DNA from: Streptomyces sp. L2
GTDB lineage: Bacteria > Actinomycetota > Actinomycetes > Streptomycetales > Streptomycetaceae
Length of the DNA: 64,000 nt
Direction: 5' to 3'
NCBI RefSeq assembly: GCF_004124325.1
Contig: NZ_QBDT01000001.1
Span: 2,170,001 to 2,234,000, forward strand
The position numbers and the translations under genes were made by a program. Below are positions 43,812 through 54,676 of the stretch, piece after piece. The notes beneath the pieces were generated by a model that was not told where the DNA came from, did no database searches, and was given only the letters and a program-made list of their open reading frames with translations. Every line of letters begins with the position of its first letter. Position 1 is the stretch's first letter.

Positions 43812-43964
43812 ATGAGTGAAGAGAAGCGCATCACGCTCCGCCTGCCCGCCGATCTGCACGAGTGGCTGGTCGCTCAGGCCAGGTCCTCCCGCAGGTCTCT
43901 CAACTCCGAGATCGTCTACCGGTTGGAGGTCGAGCGTGACCTCGCTGCGGTCGACGGACACTAA
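43812..43964 (+). CDS. Small Arc-type ribbon-helix-helix DNA-binding protein
   Basis: 50 aa: EKRITLRLPADLHEWLVAQA, then SSRRSLNSEIVYRLEVERD. This is the beta-helix-helix pattern of Arc/MetJ repressors (ribbon ITLRLP, turn, second helix with SLNSEIV). It dimerises to bind DNA. The gene is divergent from tnpB with a 57-bp shared promoter gap and 99 bp before the cobalamin adenosyltransferase gene. It probably represses itself and tnpB; the association may be functional, but a chance neighbour is possible. Confidence 0.75.
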   Translation: MSEEKRITLRLPADLHEWLVAQARSSRRSLNSEIVYRLEVERDLAAVDGH

Positions 43965-44050
43965 GACACCGCGATGGCGACTCAGCCTTCCGTTCGCCGC
44001 GCTGTCCGTGACAGTGGGCACACGCGTGTTCCGTACGGCCGGAGCATAAC

Positions 44051-44062
44051 TACGCTGGTCGC
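44051..44062 (+). promoter_or_regulatory. Leaderless -10 box of the adenosyltransferase gene
   Basis: TACGCT at 44051-44056, 6 nt, ATG at 44063; no Shine-Dalgarno sequence. Confidence 0.5.
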
Positions 44063-44635
44063 ATGGTCAATCTGACGCGTATCTACACCCGCACCGGCGA
44101 CAAGGGCACCACCAACCTCGGTGACATGAGCCGGGTCGGCAAGACCGACCTCCGGATCTCCGCCTACGCGGACGCCAACGAGGCGAACGCGGTCCTCGGC
44201 ACCGCCATCGCGCTGGGCGACCTGGAGGCGGACGTCGTCACGGTCCTCACCCGCGTGCAGAACGACCTGTTCGACGTGGGCGCGGACCTGTCGACGCCGG
44301 TCGTGGAGAACCCGGAGTACCCGCCGCTGAGGGTCGAGCAGTTCTACATCGACAAGCTGGAGGCGGACTGCGACCGCTTCAACGAGCGGCTGGAGAAGCT
44401 CCGCTCCTTCATCCTGCCCGGCGGCACCCCCGGCGCGGCCCTGCTGCACCAGGCCTGCACGGTCGTGCGCCGCGCCGAGCGCTCCACCTGGGCCGCCCTG
44501 GAGGTCCACGGCGACACCATGAACCCCCTGACGGCCACCTACCTCAACCGCCTCTCGGACCTGCTGTTCATCCTGGCCCGGGTGGCGAACATCGAGGTCG
44601 GGGACGTGCTGTGGGTGCCGGGCGGCGAACGCTGA
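44063..44635 (+). CDS. Cob(I)alamin adenosyltransferase, PduO type
   Basis: Transfers adenosyl from ATP to cob(I)alamin, making adenosylcobalamin. 190 aa, helical bundle: YTRTGDKGTTNLGDMSRVGK (ATP site), then SAYADANEANAVLGTAIAL, and FILPGGTPGAALLHQACTVV with RRAERS (conserved Arg). The trimeric PduO/MMAB family fits length and motifs. It supplies the cofactor for IcmA and other mutases helped by MeaB in this window. Confidence 0.93.
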   Translation: MVNLTRIYTRTGDKGTTNLGDMSRVGKTDLRISAYADANEANAVLGTAIALGDLEADVVTVLTRVQNDLFDVGADLSTPVVENPEYPPLRVEQFYIDKLEADCDRFNERLEKLRSFILPGGTPGAALLHQACTVVRRAERSTWAALEVHGDTMNPLTATYLNRLSDLLFILARVANIEVGDVLWVPGGER

Positions 44636-44653
44636 CCCGTCCGGCACCGGCCG

Positions 44654-44917
44654 TCACTTCCCGTCGCTCGCCGCGTCCCGGTCGGCGGCGTTCGCCGCGG
44701 ACTCGGCCGCGTGCACCTTCTTCTCCATCTCGGCGTAGCCCGACGGTGTGCCGGCGGGGGCGGGCGAGGTCGCCGTGGCGGCGGGGCCGGTGCCGGTGGC
44801 TGCTCCGTCGTGGTGGGAGCAGCCCGTGGCGAGCGCCACGAGTACGGCGGCCCCGACGGCCGTGGACACCCCGGCCCGGCCCCTCGTCCCGCAGGCCGTC
44901 CGCCGCCCGGCCCGCAT
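44654..44917 (-). CDS. Small lipoprotein candidate
   Basis: 87 aa from the ATG at 44917, whose first base is shared with the stop of the preceding gene (TGATG). Signal peptide with Arg-rich start and hydrophobic core (STAVGAAVLVALATGC); the Cys in LATGC may be lipidated although Ala at -3 is not ideal. The mature part is Ala/Thr/Ser-rich and ends AEMEKKVHAAESAANAADRD, a short helix. Function unknown. Probably co-expressed with the next exported protein and the kinase. Confidence 0.65.
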   Translation of the reverse strand: MRAGRRTACGTRGRAGVSTAVGAAVLVALATGCSHHDGAATGTGPAATATSPAPAGTPSGYAEMEKKVHAAESAANAADRDAASDGK

Positions 44918-45342
44918 CAGCCCGCCGCCTTGCCGGCGTTGTTGTCCTGGCACCAGGTCCGCACGGCGGCCAGGTCCTTCTGGCGCTGCTGGAGGGTGGT
45001 GCGCAGGGAGGTGCGGAAGTCCAGGCGGTTCTGGAGGTAGGTCGCGATCTCCGTGTGGCCGGCCTTCTTGGCGTTGTCGACGCGCTTCTGCAGCCGCGCC
45101 ACGGATCCGCGCTGGTCCGCGCCCGCGTCGAGGCGCTTTAGGGCGCGGGTGATCCGCTTGTCGATCTTCGGCACCCGCTTGCACAGCGCCTGGGCCCCGT
45201 CGCCGCTCCCCTTCGCGCCGGTGCCGGCCGGGGTGGCCGTGGGCGTGCCGTCGTCGGCGGCCGCCGTACCCGCCGTACCGGCGAGGACGGCCGTCACGGC
45301 GAGTCCCGCGAGCAGGGTGCGGGTTCCCCGTCGTCCGTACAT
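44917..45342 (-). CDS. Small secreted protein, function unknown
   Basis: 141 aa. Signal peptide RRGTRTLLAGLAVTAVLAGT followed by an AAADD cleavage region near residue 29. The mature part is Thr/Ala-rich, then helical and basic (LCKRVPKIDKRITRALKRLD, RLQKRVDNAKKAGHTEIATY), with two Cys (LCKR and TWCQD) that could form a disulfide. It is on the same strand as the two-component system 55 bp upstream and coupled to the lipoprotein gene, so it may be a sensed or regulated extracellular factor; this is inference. Confidence 0.7.
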   Translation of the reverse strand: MYGRRGTRTLLAGLAVTAVLAGTAGTAAADDGTPTATPAGTGAKGSGDGAQALCKRVPKIDKRITRALKRLDAGADQRGSVARLQKRVDNAKKAGHTEIATYLQNRLDFRTSLRTTLQQRQKDLAAVRTWCQDNNAGKAAG

Positions 45343-45397
45343 CTGCGTCTCCGTTCGTCACGCGGACGGCCATTGCCTCCGTCCGTCACGACGGAGG

Positions 45398-46876
45398 CTA
45401 GGGACGGTCTTTGGGGAAACTCTGTGACCGGTTCGCCCTGACTGTCCCGATCAGCCAGTCCCGTCGGCCGGGAGGACGGCCGGGCGGCCCGTCGCCGCGC
45501 GAGGGCAGCCGGACCTCGAAGCGCGCCCCGGTGCCGTCCGGGTTGTCCGTCACGGTGACGCTCCCCCGATGCAATGCCGCCTGCTGGGCGACGAGGGTGA
45601 GTCCGAGGCCCGAGCCCGCGCTCGCCGGGCCCCGCTGGAACCGCTCGAAGACCCGGACGCGGGCGTCGGGCGGTACGCCGGGCCCGGCGTCGTCGACGGT
45701 GGCCACGACCTGGCCCGTGGCACCGGCCCGCACGGTCACCCGTATCCGGGCCGCGCCCCCGGCGTCCCGGCCGTGGGCGAGGGCGTTGCCGAGCAGGTTG
45801 TCGAGCAGCAGCCTGAGGCCCGGTTCCCAGCCGTGCACCGTGAGTCCGGGCGCCGCGTCCAGGGCGAGTACGGCGTCGGGGGCACGGCGGCTGGCCTCGG
45901 CTACGGCCGCGTCGGCTACGTCGGAGAGGTCGACGGCCCGGAACGCCTCCGCCTCCACGAGGTCGCCCCGGCCCAGCTCGCGGAGCATGACCAGCAGGCC
46001 GAGCAGCCGCGCGTGCTCGCGCCGCAGGTCGGCGAGGACCTCGGTGCGGTCGGGGGCGGGCAGGGAGGGATGGTCGGCGAGGATGTCGAGGTTGGTGCCC
46101 ATGCTCATCAGCGGGGTGCGCAGCTCGTGGGCGGCGGCGGAGGAGAAGGACCGGGCGGTGTCGAGTGCCTCGGCGGTTCGGGCGGCCTGCTCGTCGTAGC
46201 GGGCGAGGGCGGTGCGCACGGTGGCGGCCAGCTCGTCGACCTCCTGCACTCCGGTGCGCTCCTCGGGGAGCCGGGCCGTGCTGGTGCGCGGGTCGAGCCC
46301 GGCGGTGCGGCGGGTGAGGCGGCGCAGGGGCGCCCCGGCGCCGGTGGCGACGCCCCAGGCGAGCAGGCCGGACAGGGGTGCGGCCAGGAGCGCGGTGAGG
46401 AACACCCGGCGCCTCACCAGCCGGACCTGGGTGCGGTCGGCGGTGTCGGGCGAGAAGACCCACAGTGTGCCGGAGACGCCCGCGCCCCGCAGCGGCCGGG
46501 CCAGGGCGCGCCAGCCGCGGGCGCCGTCGCGGACGGTGACCGGGCCGGTGGTCCCGGCGGGCAGGCGCACCGAGGCGCCGGGCTGGGGGCCGCCGCTGAA
46601 CACCCCGTCCGGTCCGACGACGCGTACGCCGACGTCGAGGGCGGCACTGAACAGCCGGCGCTGCCGGGTGTCGGCGGCCTTGGGGCGGTCGCCCGCCGAG
46701 GCGCGCAGCAGCGCACGGGCGTCCGGGGCGACGGCCAGCGCGCGCTGGCGCAGGTGCTGGTCCTCGGTCTGGCGGAGGTCCCGGGCGACCAGGTGCAGCA
46801 GCAGCCAGCCGGAGGCAAGGACCAGCAGGGGCACGGTGCAGCCGACGGCGAGGCCGATGCGGGTGGAGAGTCTCAT
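45398..46876 (-). CDS. Sensor histidine kinase
   Basis: 492 aa. TM1 at about 8-30 (LAVGCTVPLLVLASGWLLLH), extracellular sensor loop (about 31-155), TM2 at about 158-180 (VFLTALLAAPLSGLLAWGVA), HAMP-like region, dimerisation helix with phospho-acceptor His250 in AAAHELRTPL, N-box LLLDNLLGNALAHG, G1 VDDAGPGVPP and G2 GSGLGLTLV. A complete HATPase follows. The start overlaps the response-regulator stop by 4 nt. It is downstream of a 57-bp palindrome inside the end of the regulator gene. Signal unknown. Confidence 0.93.
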   Translation of the reverse strand: MRLSTRIGLAVGCTVPLLVLASGWLLLHLVARDLRQTEDQHLRQRALAVAPDARALLRASAGDRPKAADTRQRRLFSAALDVGVRVVGPDGVFSGGPQPGASVRLPAGTTGPVTVRDGARGWRALARPLRGAGVSGTLWVFSPDTADRTQVRLVRRRVFLTALLAAPLSGLLAWGVATGAGAPLRRLTRRTAGLDPRTSTARLPEERTGVQEVDELAATVRTALARYDEQAARTAEALDTARSFSSAAAHELRTPLMSMGTNLDILADHPSLPAPDRTEVLADLRREHARLLGLLVMLRELGRGDLVEAEAFRAVDLSDVADAAVAEASRRAPDAVLALDAAPGLTVHGWEPGLRLLLDNLLGNALAHGRDAGGAARIRVTVRAGATGQVVATVDDAGPGVPPDARVRVFERFQRGPASAGSGLGLTLVAQQAALHRGSVTVTDNPDGTGARFEVRLPSRGDGPPGRPPGRRDWLIGTVRANRSQSFPKDRP

Positions 46877-47652
46877 CGCGGGTCCCTCGGATTCCGCGGG
46901 TCCCGCGAGTCCCGCGAGTCCCGCGGGACCCGCGGGACTCGCGGGACTCGCGGGACTCGCGGCGCGCGGAGGACGAAGCCGACGCCGCGCACGGTGTGGA
47001 TCAGCCGTGCCTGCCCGTCGGCCTCCAGTTTGCGGCGCAGATAGCTGACGAACGTGTCGACGGCGTCGGTGCGGACGTCGAAGTCGTAGCCCCAGACGCG
47101 TTCCAGGAGCTGGTCGCGGGTGAGGACGAGTCCGGCGTTGCGGGCGAGCACCTGGAGCAGTTCGAACTCGCGGCGGGTCAGCTCCAGCGGTGTGCCGGCC
47201 CGTTCGGCGGTGCGGGCGGCCGGGTCGATGACGAGGTCGGCGACCCGCAGCAGCTCGCGGCCGCCCGTCGGCGGCCGGCGGCGGAGCAGGGCGTGCAGGC
47301 GCAGCACCAGTTCCTGGAGGGCGAAGGGTTTGACGAGGTAGTCGTCGCCGCCCGCCTGGAGGCCGGCGATGCGGTCGGCGGTCTCGTCCAGCGCGGAGAG
47401 CATGAGGACGGGCAGGTCCCGGCCCTGGGCGCGGAGCCGGGTGCAGACGTCGATGCCGCTCATGCCGGGCATCGACACGTCGAGGACGAGGACGTCGGGC
47501 GGCGCGTCCTCGATCGCCGTGAGCGCGGCGGGGCCGTCGGCGGCGGTGCGCACGGCGAAGCCGCTCAGTCTGAGTCCGCGTTCCAGTGAGCGCCGTATCG
47601 CCGCGTCGTCGTCGACGACCAGCACCGCACCGGTTTCGGCCGTGTCCGTCAT
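46873..47652 (-). CDS. OmpR-family response regulator with repeat-encoded tail
   Basis: 259 aa. Receiver domain 1-125: VLVVDDDAAIR (acidic pair), phospho-acceptor Asp58 in VLVLDVSMPG, Lys in DYLVKPFALQ. Winged helix about 135-228: LELTRREFELLQVLARNAGL and TDAVDTFVSYLRRKLEADGQ, then VRGVGFVLRA. The last 31 residues are repetitive (PRVPRVPRVPRVPRDSRDSR), encoded by 9-bp units that also make the long palindrome at 46900-46956. Such a tail is not part of the OmpR fold. Partner kinase follows with ATGA overlap. Confidence 0.93.
   Translation of the reverse strand: MTDTAETGAVLVVDDDAAIRRSLERGLRLSGFAVRTAADGPAALTAIEDAPPDVLVLDVSMPGMSGIDVCTRLRAQGRDLPVLMLSALDETADRIAGLQAGGDDYLVKPFALQELVLRLHALLRRRPPTGGRELLRVADLVIDPAARTAERAGTPLELTRREFELLQVLARNAGLVLTRDQLLERVWGYDFDVRTDAVDTFVSYLRRKLEADGQARLIHTVRGVGFVLRAPRVPRVPRVPRVPRDSRDSRDPRNPRDPR
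46900..46956. repeat. 57-bp perfect palindrome of 9-bp repeats at the regulator/kinase junction
   Basis: Two 28-bp arms (46900-46927 and 46929-46956) are perfect complements around a single A at 46928. Each arm is made of GCGAGTCCC or its complement GGGACTCGC. It lies 24 bp before the kinase start on the coding strand and codes the Arg-Val-Pro / Asp-Ser-Arg tail of the regulator. The mRNA could form a very stable hairpin there. Confidence 0.9.
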
Positions 47653-47918
47653 GGGCCGCCCTCCTCGTCGCGGGCCAGGGTACGGCCCCGTGCTGTGGGG
47701 GCGGCAGGGCGGACGCGGCCGGGCGCGGCAGGGTGGACGCGGCCAGGCCGGCAGGGCGTGCCGGCCTCGCCCGGAAACGGCTCGCCGCCGCGCGCGGCGC
47801 AGGTCAGTGGCCGGTCACCGGGGCGTCAGTGGCGGCTGCTTGTGTGGTCCGGTCGGGGCACCCGCCGCCCGGGGCTGCCGGGTGGCGAGGGAATTCACGT
47901 ACGGGAAGGGAAGGGATC

Positions 47919-49127
47919 ATGCCCGGTGGACACTCCAGCGTGCTCGACTGGCCGCTGGCCCGTAAATGTCCGATGTCGGCTCCGCCGGCCCTCGGGGTGG
48001 TGCGTGACGGCCCGCCGGCGCGGGTGCGGTTACCGGCCGGCACCGGTGAGGCGCAGACGGTCTGGCTGATCACCCGCTACGACGACGTGAAGGCCGCGCT
48101 CAAGGACCCCCGGCTGAGTGCCGACGAGACACGGTCCGGTTTTCCGGTGCGCTTCCCGGTGCCCGTCGACGACCGGCCGAGCGGCTTCATGCGCATGGAC
48201 GATCCGGAACACGGCCGGCTGCGCAGGACGGTCGCACCGGAGTTCACCGGGCGCCGGGTGCGCGCGCTCGCGCCCCGGGTCCAGGAGGTGACCGACCAGG
48301 TGGCCGACGCGCTGGCGTCCGGTCCGCGACCGGCCGATCTGGTGGGGGACTTCGCGGCCACGGTGTCGGCGCTGGTCATCGCCCGGCTGCTGGGGATTCC
48401 GGACGACGACACCGCGTTCTTCCTGGAGCAGACCCGGATCATGCTCGCGGACGGCGACCCGGCGCTCTCCCTGGCCGCGCACCACCGGATCCTGGCGTTC
48501 CTCGACGAGACCGCGCGCGCCAAGGAGCGGGCGCCGGGGGACGACCTGGTCAGCCGGCTCGTCGTCAGCCATGTGCGCACCGGCGGTATCGACCGCGCCG
48601 AACTGCTGGGCATCCTCAAGCTGCTGCTGGTCGCGGGGCACGAGTCGACCGCCACGCAGATCGCGTTCAGCGCGTTGAGTCTGCTGACCGACGACGGGCT
48701 GCGCGCCCGGGTCCTCGCCGACGGCGGGGCGCTCCTGCCGGAGTTCACGGAGGAGTCGATGCGCTTCTGGTCGATCGTGCAGGACGGCGTCGTACGCCAG
48801 GCCACCGAGGATGTCCGGATCGGTGAAACCCTGGTGCGGGAGGGCGAGTCGGTGATGATCAGCCTGCTCGCCGCCAACCACGACCCCGCCGTCTTCCCGG
48901 ACCCCGAGCGGCTGGACATCCGTCGTGACGCCTCCGGCCATGTGCTGTGGGGCCACGGACCGCACTTCTGCCTGGGTGCTCCGCTGGGCCGGCTGGAGGT
49001 CAGGCTCGCCCTCGGCTCGCTCTTCGCCCGGCTGCCGGGCCTGCGTCTGGCCTGCGCGTCCTCCGGGCTGCGGTTCCGTGAGCACCCGGTCTTCCTCAGC
49101 CTGGCGGAACTGCCCGTCACCTGGTAA
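47919..49127 (+). CDS. Cytochrome P450
   Basis: 402 aa from the ATG at 47919 with GAAGGGAAGGG upstream. Haem-ligand motif WGHGPHFCLGAP with Cys351; the usual leading Phe is Trp here. Oxygen-activation helix AGHEST (239-244) and ExxR at Glu279-Arg282 (ESMR). DDPEHGRLRRTVAPEFTGRR is the conserved C-helix. It belongs with the soluble actinomycete P450s of secondary metabolism or catabolism; substrate unknown and no ferredoxin gene adjoins it. Codon 38 is TTA (48030-48032), so bldA-dependent translation is predicted. It is divergent from the two-component system across 266 bp, a region with short GGCGGCAGGGCGG-like repeats. Confidence 0.88.
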   Translation: MPGGHSSVLDWPLARKCPMSAPPALGVVRDGPPARVRLPAGTGEAQTVWLITRYDDVKAALKDPRLSADETRSGFPVRFPVPVDDRPSGFMRMDDPEHGRLRRTVAPEFTGRRVRALAPRVQEVTDQVADALASGPRPADLVGDFAATVSALVIARLLGIPDDDTAFFLEQTRIMLADGDPALSLAAHHRILAFLDETARAKERAPGDDLVSRLVVSHVRTGGIDRAELLGILKLLLVAGHESTATQIAFSALSLLTDDGLRARVLADGGALLPEFTEESMRFWSIVQDGVVRQATEDVRIGETLVREGESVMISLLAANHDPAVFPDPERLDIRRDASGHVLWGHGPHFCLGAPLGRLEVRLALGSLFARLPGLRLACASSGLRFREHPVFLSLAELPVTW

Positions 49128-49189
49128 CTGGCGCCTCGCAGCACGGGAGTTGGGGATCAGCCGAAATCGGACGGCCCACTGCCACAGAG

Positions 49190-49231
49190 TGGTCCAGACC
49201 TATTGACCTGTGGTCCAGACCTTTCTATTCT
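49190..49231 (+). promoter_or_regulatory. chiC promoter with twin 12-bp direct repeats
   Basis: TGGTCCAGACCT is repeated exactly at 49190-49201 and 49211-49222 (21 bp apart). TTGACC (49203-49208) and TATTCT (49226-49231) make a -35/-10 pair with a 17-bp spacer, so the repeats flank and overlap the promoter. This is the known arrangement in Streptomyces chitinase promoters. Each repeat also resembles a DasR site, so chitin induction and N-acetylglucosamine control are likely. Confidence 0.85.
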
Positions 49232-49297
49232 CGCGGCACCGTGGGCGTGAAGGCTCAGTCATGCCCCTGACATCCCCACTACCGAGGGAGGCGCAGC

Positions 49298-51124
<1,827 letters not shown>

Positions 51125-51152
51125 CCGAGTTCGAGTAAGTACAGCGCCTACG

Positions 51153-51199
51153 CCTCGTTCACTCGCCTTCGGACTTCGTCTGGGGGAGGGTGAACGAGG
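51153..51199. terminator. Bidirectional terminator between chiC and the DUF2550 gene
   Basis: 10-bp arms CCTCGTTCAC (51153-51162) and GTGAACGAGG (51190-51199) with a 27-nt loop that can pair further. Its right edge touches the stop of the convergent DUF2550 gene. Confidence 0.65.
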
Positions 51200-51646
51200 C
51201 TACGCCACGTTCACCCGCTGTCCGGGCGGGGCTGCTTCCAGCCACGCGAGAAATCCGGTCAGCGCGTCTTCGCTCATGGCGAGTTCGAGGCGCGTGCCCC
51301 GGTGGACGCAGGCGAGGACCACCGCGTCGGAGAGCAGCGCCAGCTCCTCCTCGCCCTCGGGCAGCCGGCGGCCGGCCACCTCGATGCGGTCGCGCTCCAG
51401 GGTGCGGCGGGGGCGGAAGCCGTAGGAGAAGACGCGGTACCACTCGATGCGGTCGCCGTTGTAGCGGGCGACGCCGTAGCTCCAGCCCTTGCCGCCCTCG
51501 TCGGGTTTCTCCGGCACCTCCCAGCGCAGCGAGCAGTCGAAGGTGCCGCCCGAGCGCTGGATGAGCCTGCGGCGCAGGCCGAACAGGAACAGTCCCACCA
51601 CCACGAGCGCGACCACGATCCCGCACACAGTCAGAGCGAGGACCAT
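51200..51646 (-). CDS. DUF2550 family membrane protein
   Basis: 148 aa from the ATG at 51646 with GGAGG upstream. One N-terminal hydrophobic helix (VLALTVCGIVVALVVVGLFL) then a soluble domain: RSGGTFDCSLRWEVP, GKGWSYGVARYNGDRIEWYR, VFSYGFRPRRTLERDRIEV. The family follows atpC in many actinobacteria, as in mycobacteria (Rv1312 by recall). Function unknown; the topology places the domain in the cytoplasm or at its membrane face. It is 156 bp after atpC and likely co-transcribed with the ATP synthase operon. Confidence 0.85.
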   Translation of the reverse strand: MVLALTVCGIVVALVVVGLFLFGLRRRLIQRSGGTFDCSLRWEVPEKPDEGGKGWSYGVARYNGDRIEWYRVFSYGFRPRRTLERDRIEVAGRRLPEGEEELALLSDAVVLACVHRGTRLELAMSEDALTGFLAWLEAAPPGQRVNVA

Positions 51647-51802
51647 CGGCACCGACCTCCTCGTCTCCCAGGTAGTGGAACTACGTTCAGCACTAGGTAA
51701 TGAAACGGAAAAAACACCCACATCTGCCTCAGCCGCGACCGGCACCGGATTGCTCCGGGCCGGCCGCGGCTGAGTACGTCATCACACGACGCGCGGCTCG
51801 GG

Positions 51803-52177
51803 TCAGTGCACCGCCGCCGCTCGCAGCCGGACGTCCGCCCGGCGCTCGGCGATGGCGTCGCCCTCCGCCTTCGCGCGCTCCAGCTCACGCTCGGTCCGCT
51901 GGACGTCGATCTCGTCCGCGAGTTCGGCGATCTCCGCCAGCAGCGACAGCTTGTTGTCCGCGAACGAGATGAAACCGCCGTGCACCGCGGCGACGACCGT
52001 TCCACCATCGCTCGTACGAATGGTCACCGGGCCCGACTCCAGCACGCTGAGCAGCGGCTGGTGACCGGGCATGACGCCGATGTCGCCGGACGCGGTGCGA
52101 GCGACGACCAGACGGGCCTCACCGGACCAGACCTGGCGGTCGGCAGCGACCAGCTCGACGTGCAGCTCAGCAGCCAA
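51803..52177 (-). CDS. atpC: ATP synthase subunit epsilon
   Basis: 124 aa. N-terminal beta-sandwich (ELHVELVAADRQVWSGEARL, GDIGVMPGHQPLLSVLESGP) and C-terminal helices (DEIDVQRTERELERAKAEGD). Regulates and connects the central stalk of F1. It is the last subunit gene, separated from atpD by 112 bp with two strong hairpins. Confidence 0.95.
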   Translation of the reverse strand: MAAELHVELVAADRQVWSGEARLVVARTASGDIGVMPGHQPLLSVLESGPVTIRTSDGGTVVAAVHGGFISFADNKLSLLAEIAELADEIDVQRTERELERAKAEGDAIAERRADVRLRAAAVH

Positions 52178-52196
52178 GGGTGGCTCCTCGGGTCAC

Positions 52197-52270
52197 CACC
52201 CGGCGGTGTCGCCGGGTGTTGGTTACAAGTCTAATGGGCGTGGCAGAGGGGGCGGGACGCCCGCCCCCTC
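52197..52270 (-). terminator. Two perfect hairpins between atpD and atpC
   Basis: 52246-52270: 11-bp stem GAGGGGGCGGG / CCCGCCCCCTC with an ACG loop, 20 nt after the atpD stop. 52197-52218: 9-bp stem CACCCGGCG / CGCCGGGTG around GTGT, 20 nt before the atpC start. They could stop part of the transcripts or process the mRNA, so epsilon and DUF2550 would be made at lower levels. Confidence 0.65.
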
Positions 52271-52289
52271 ACACCACGGTCACCGGGGG

Positions 52290-54655
<2,366 letters not shown>

Positions 54656-54676
54656 GAGTCAGGTCCCTTCCTTACG

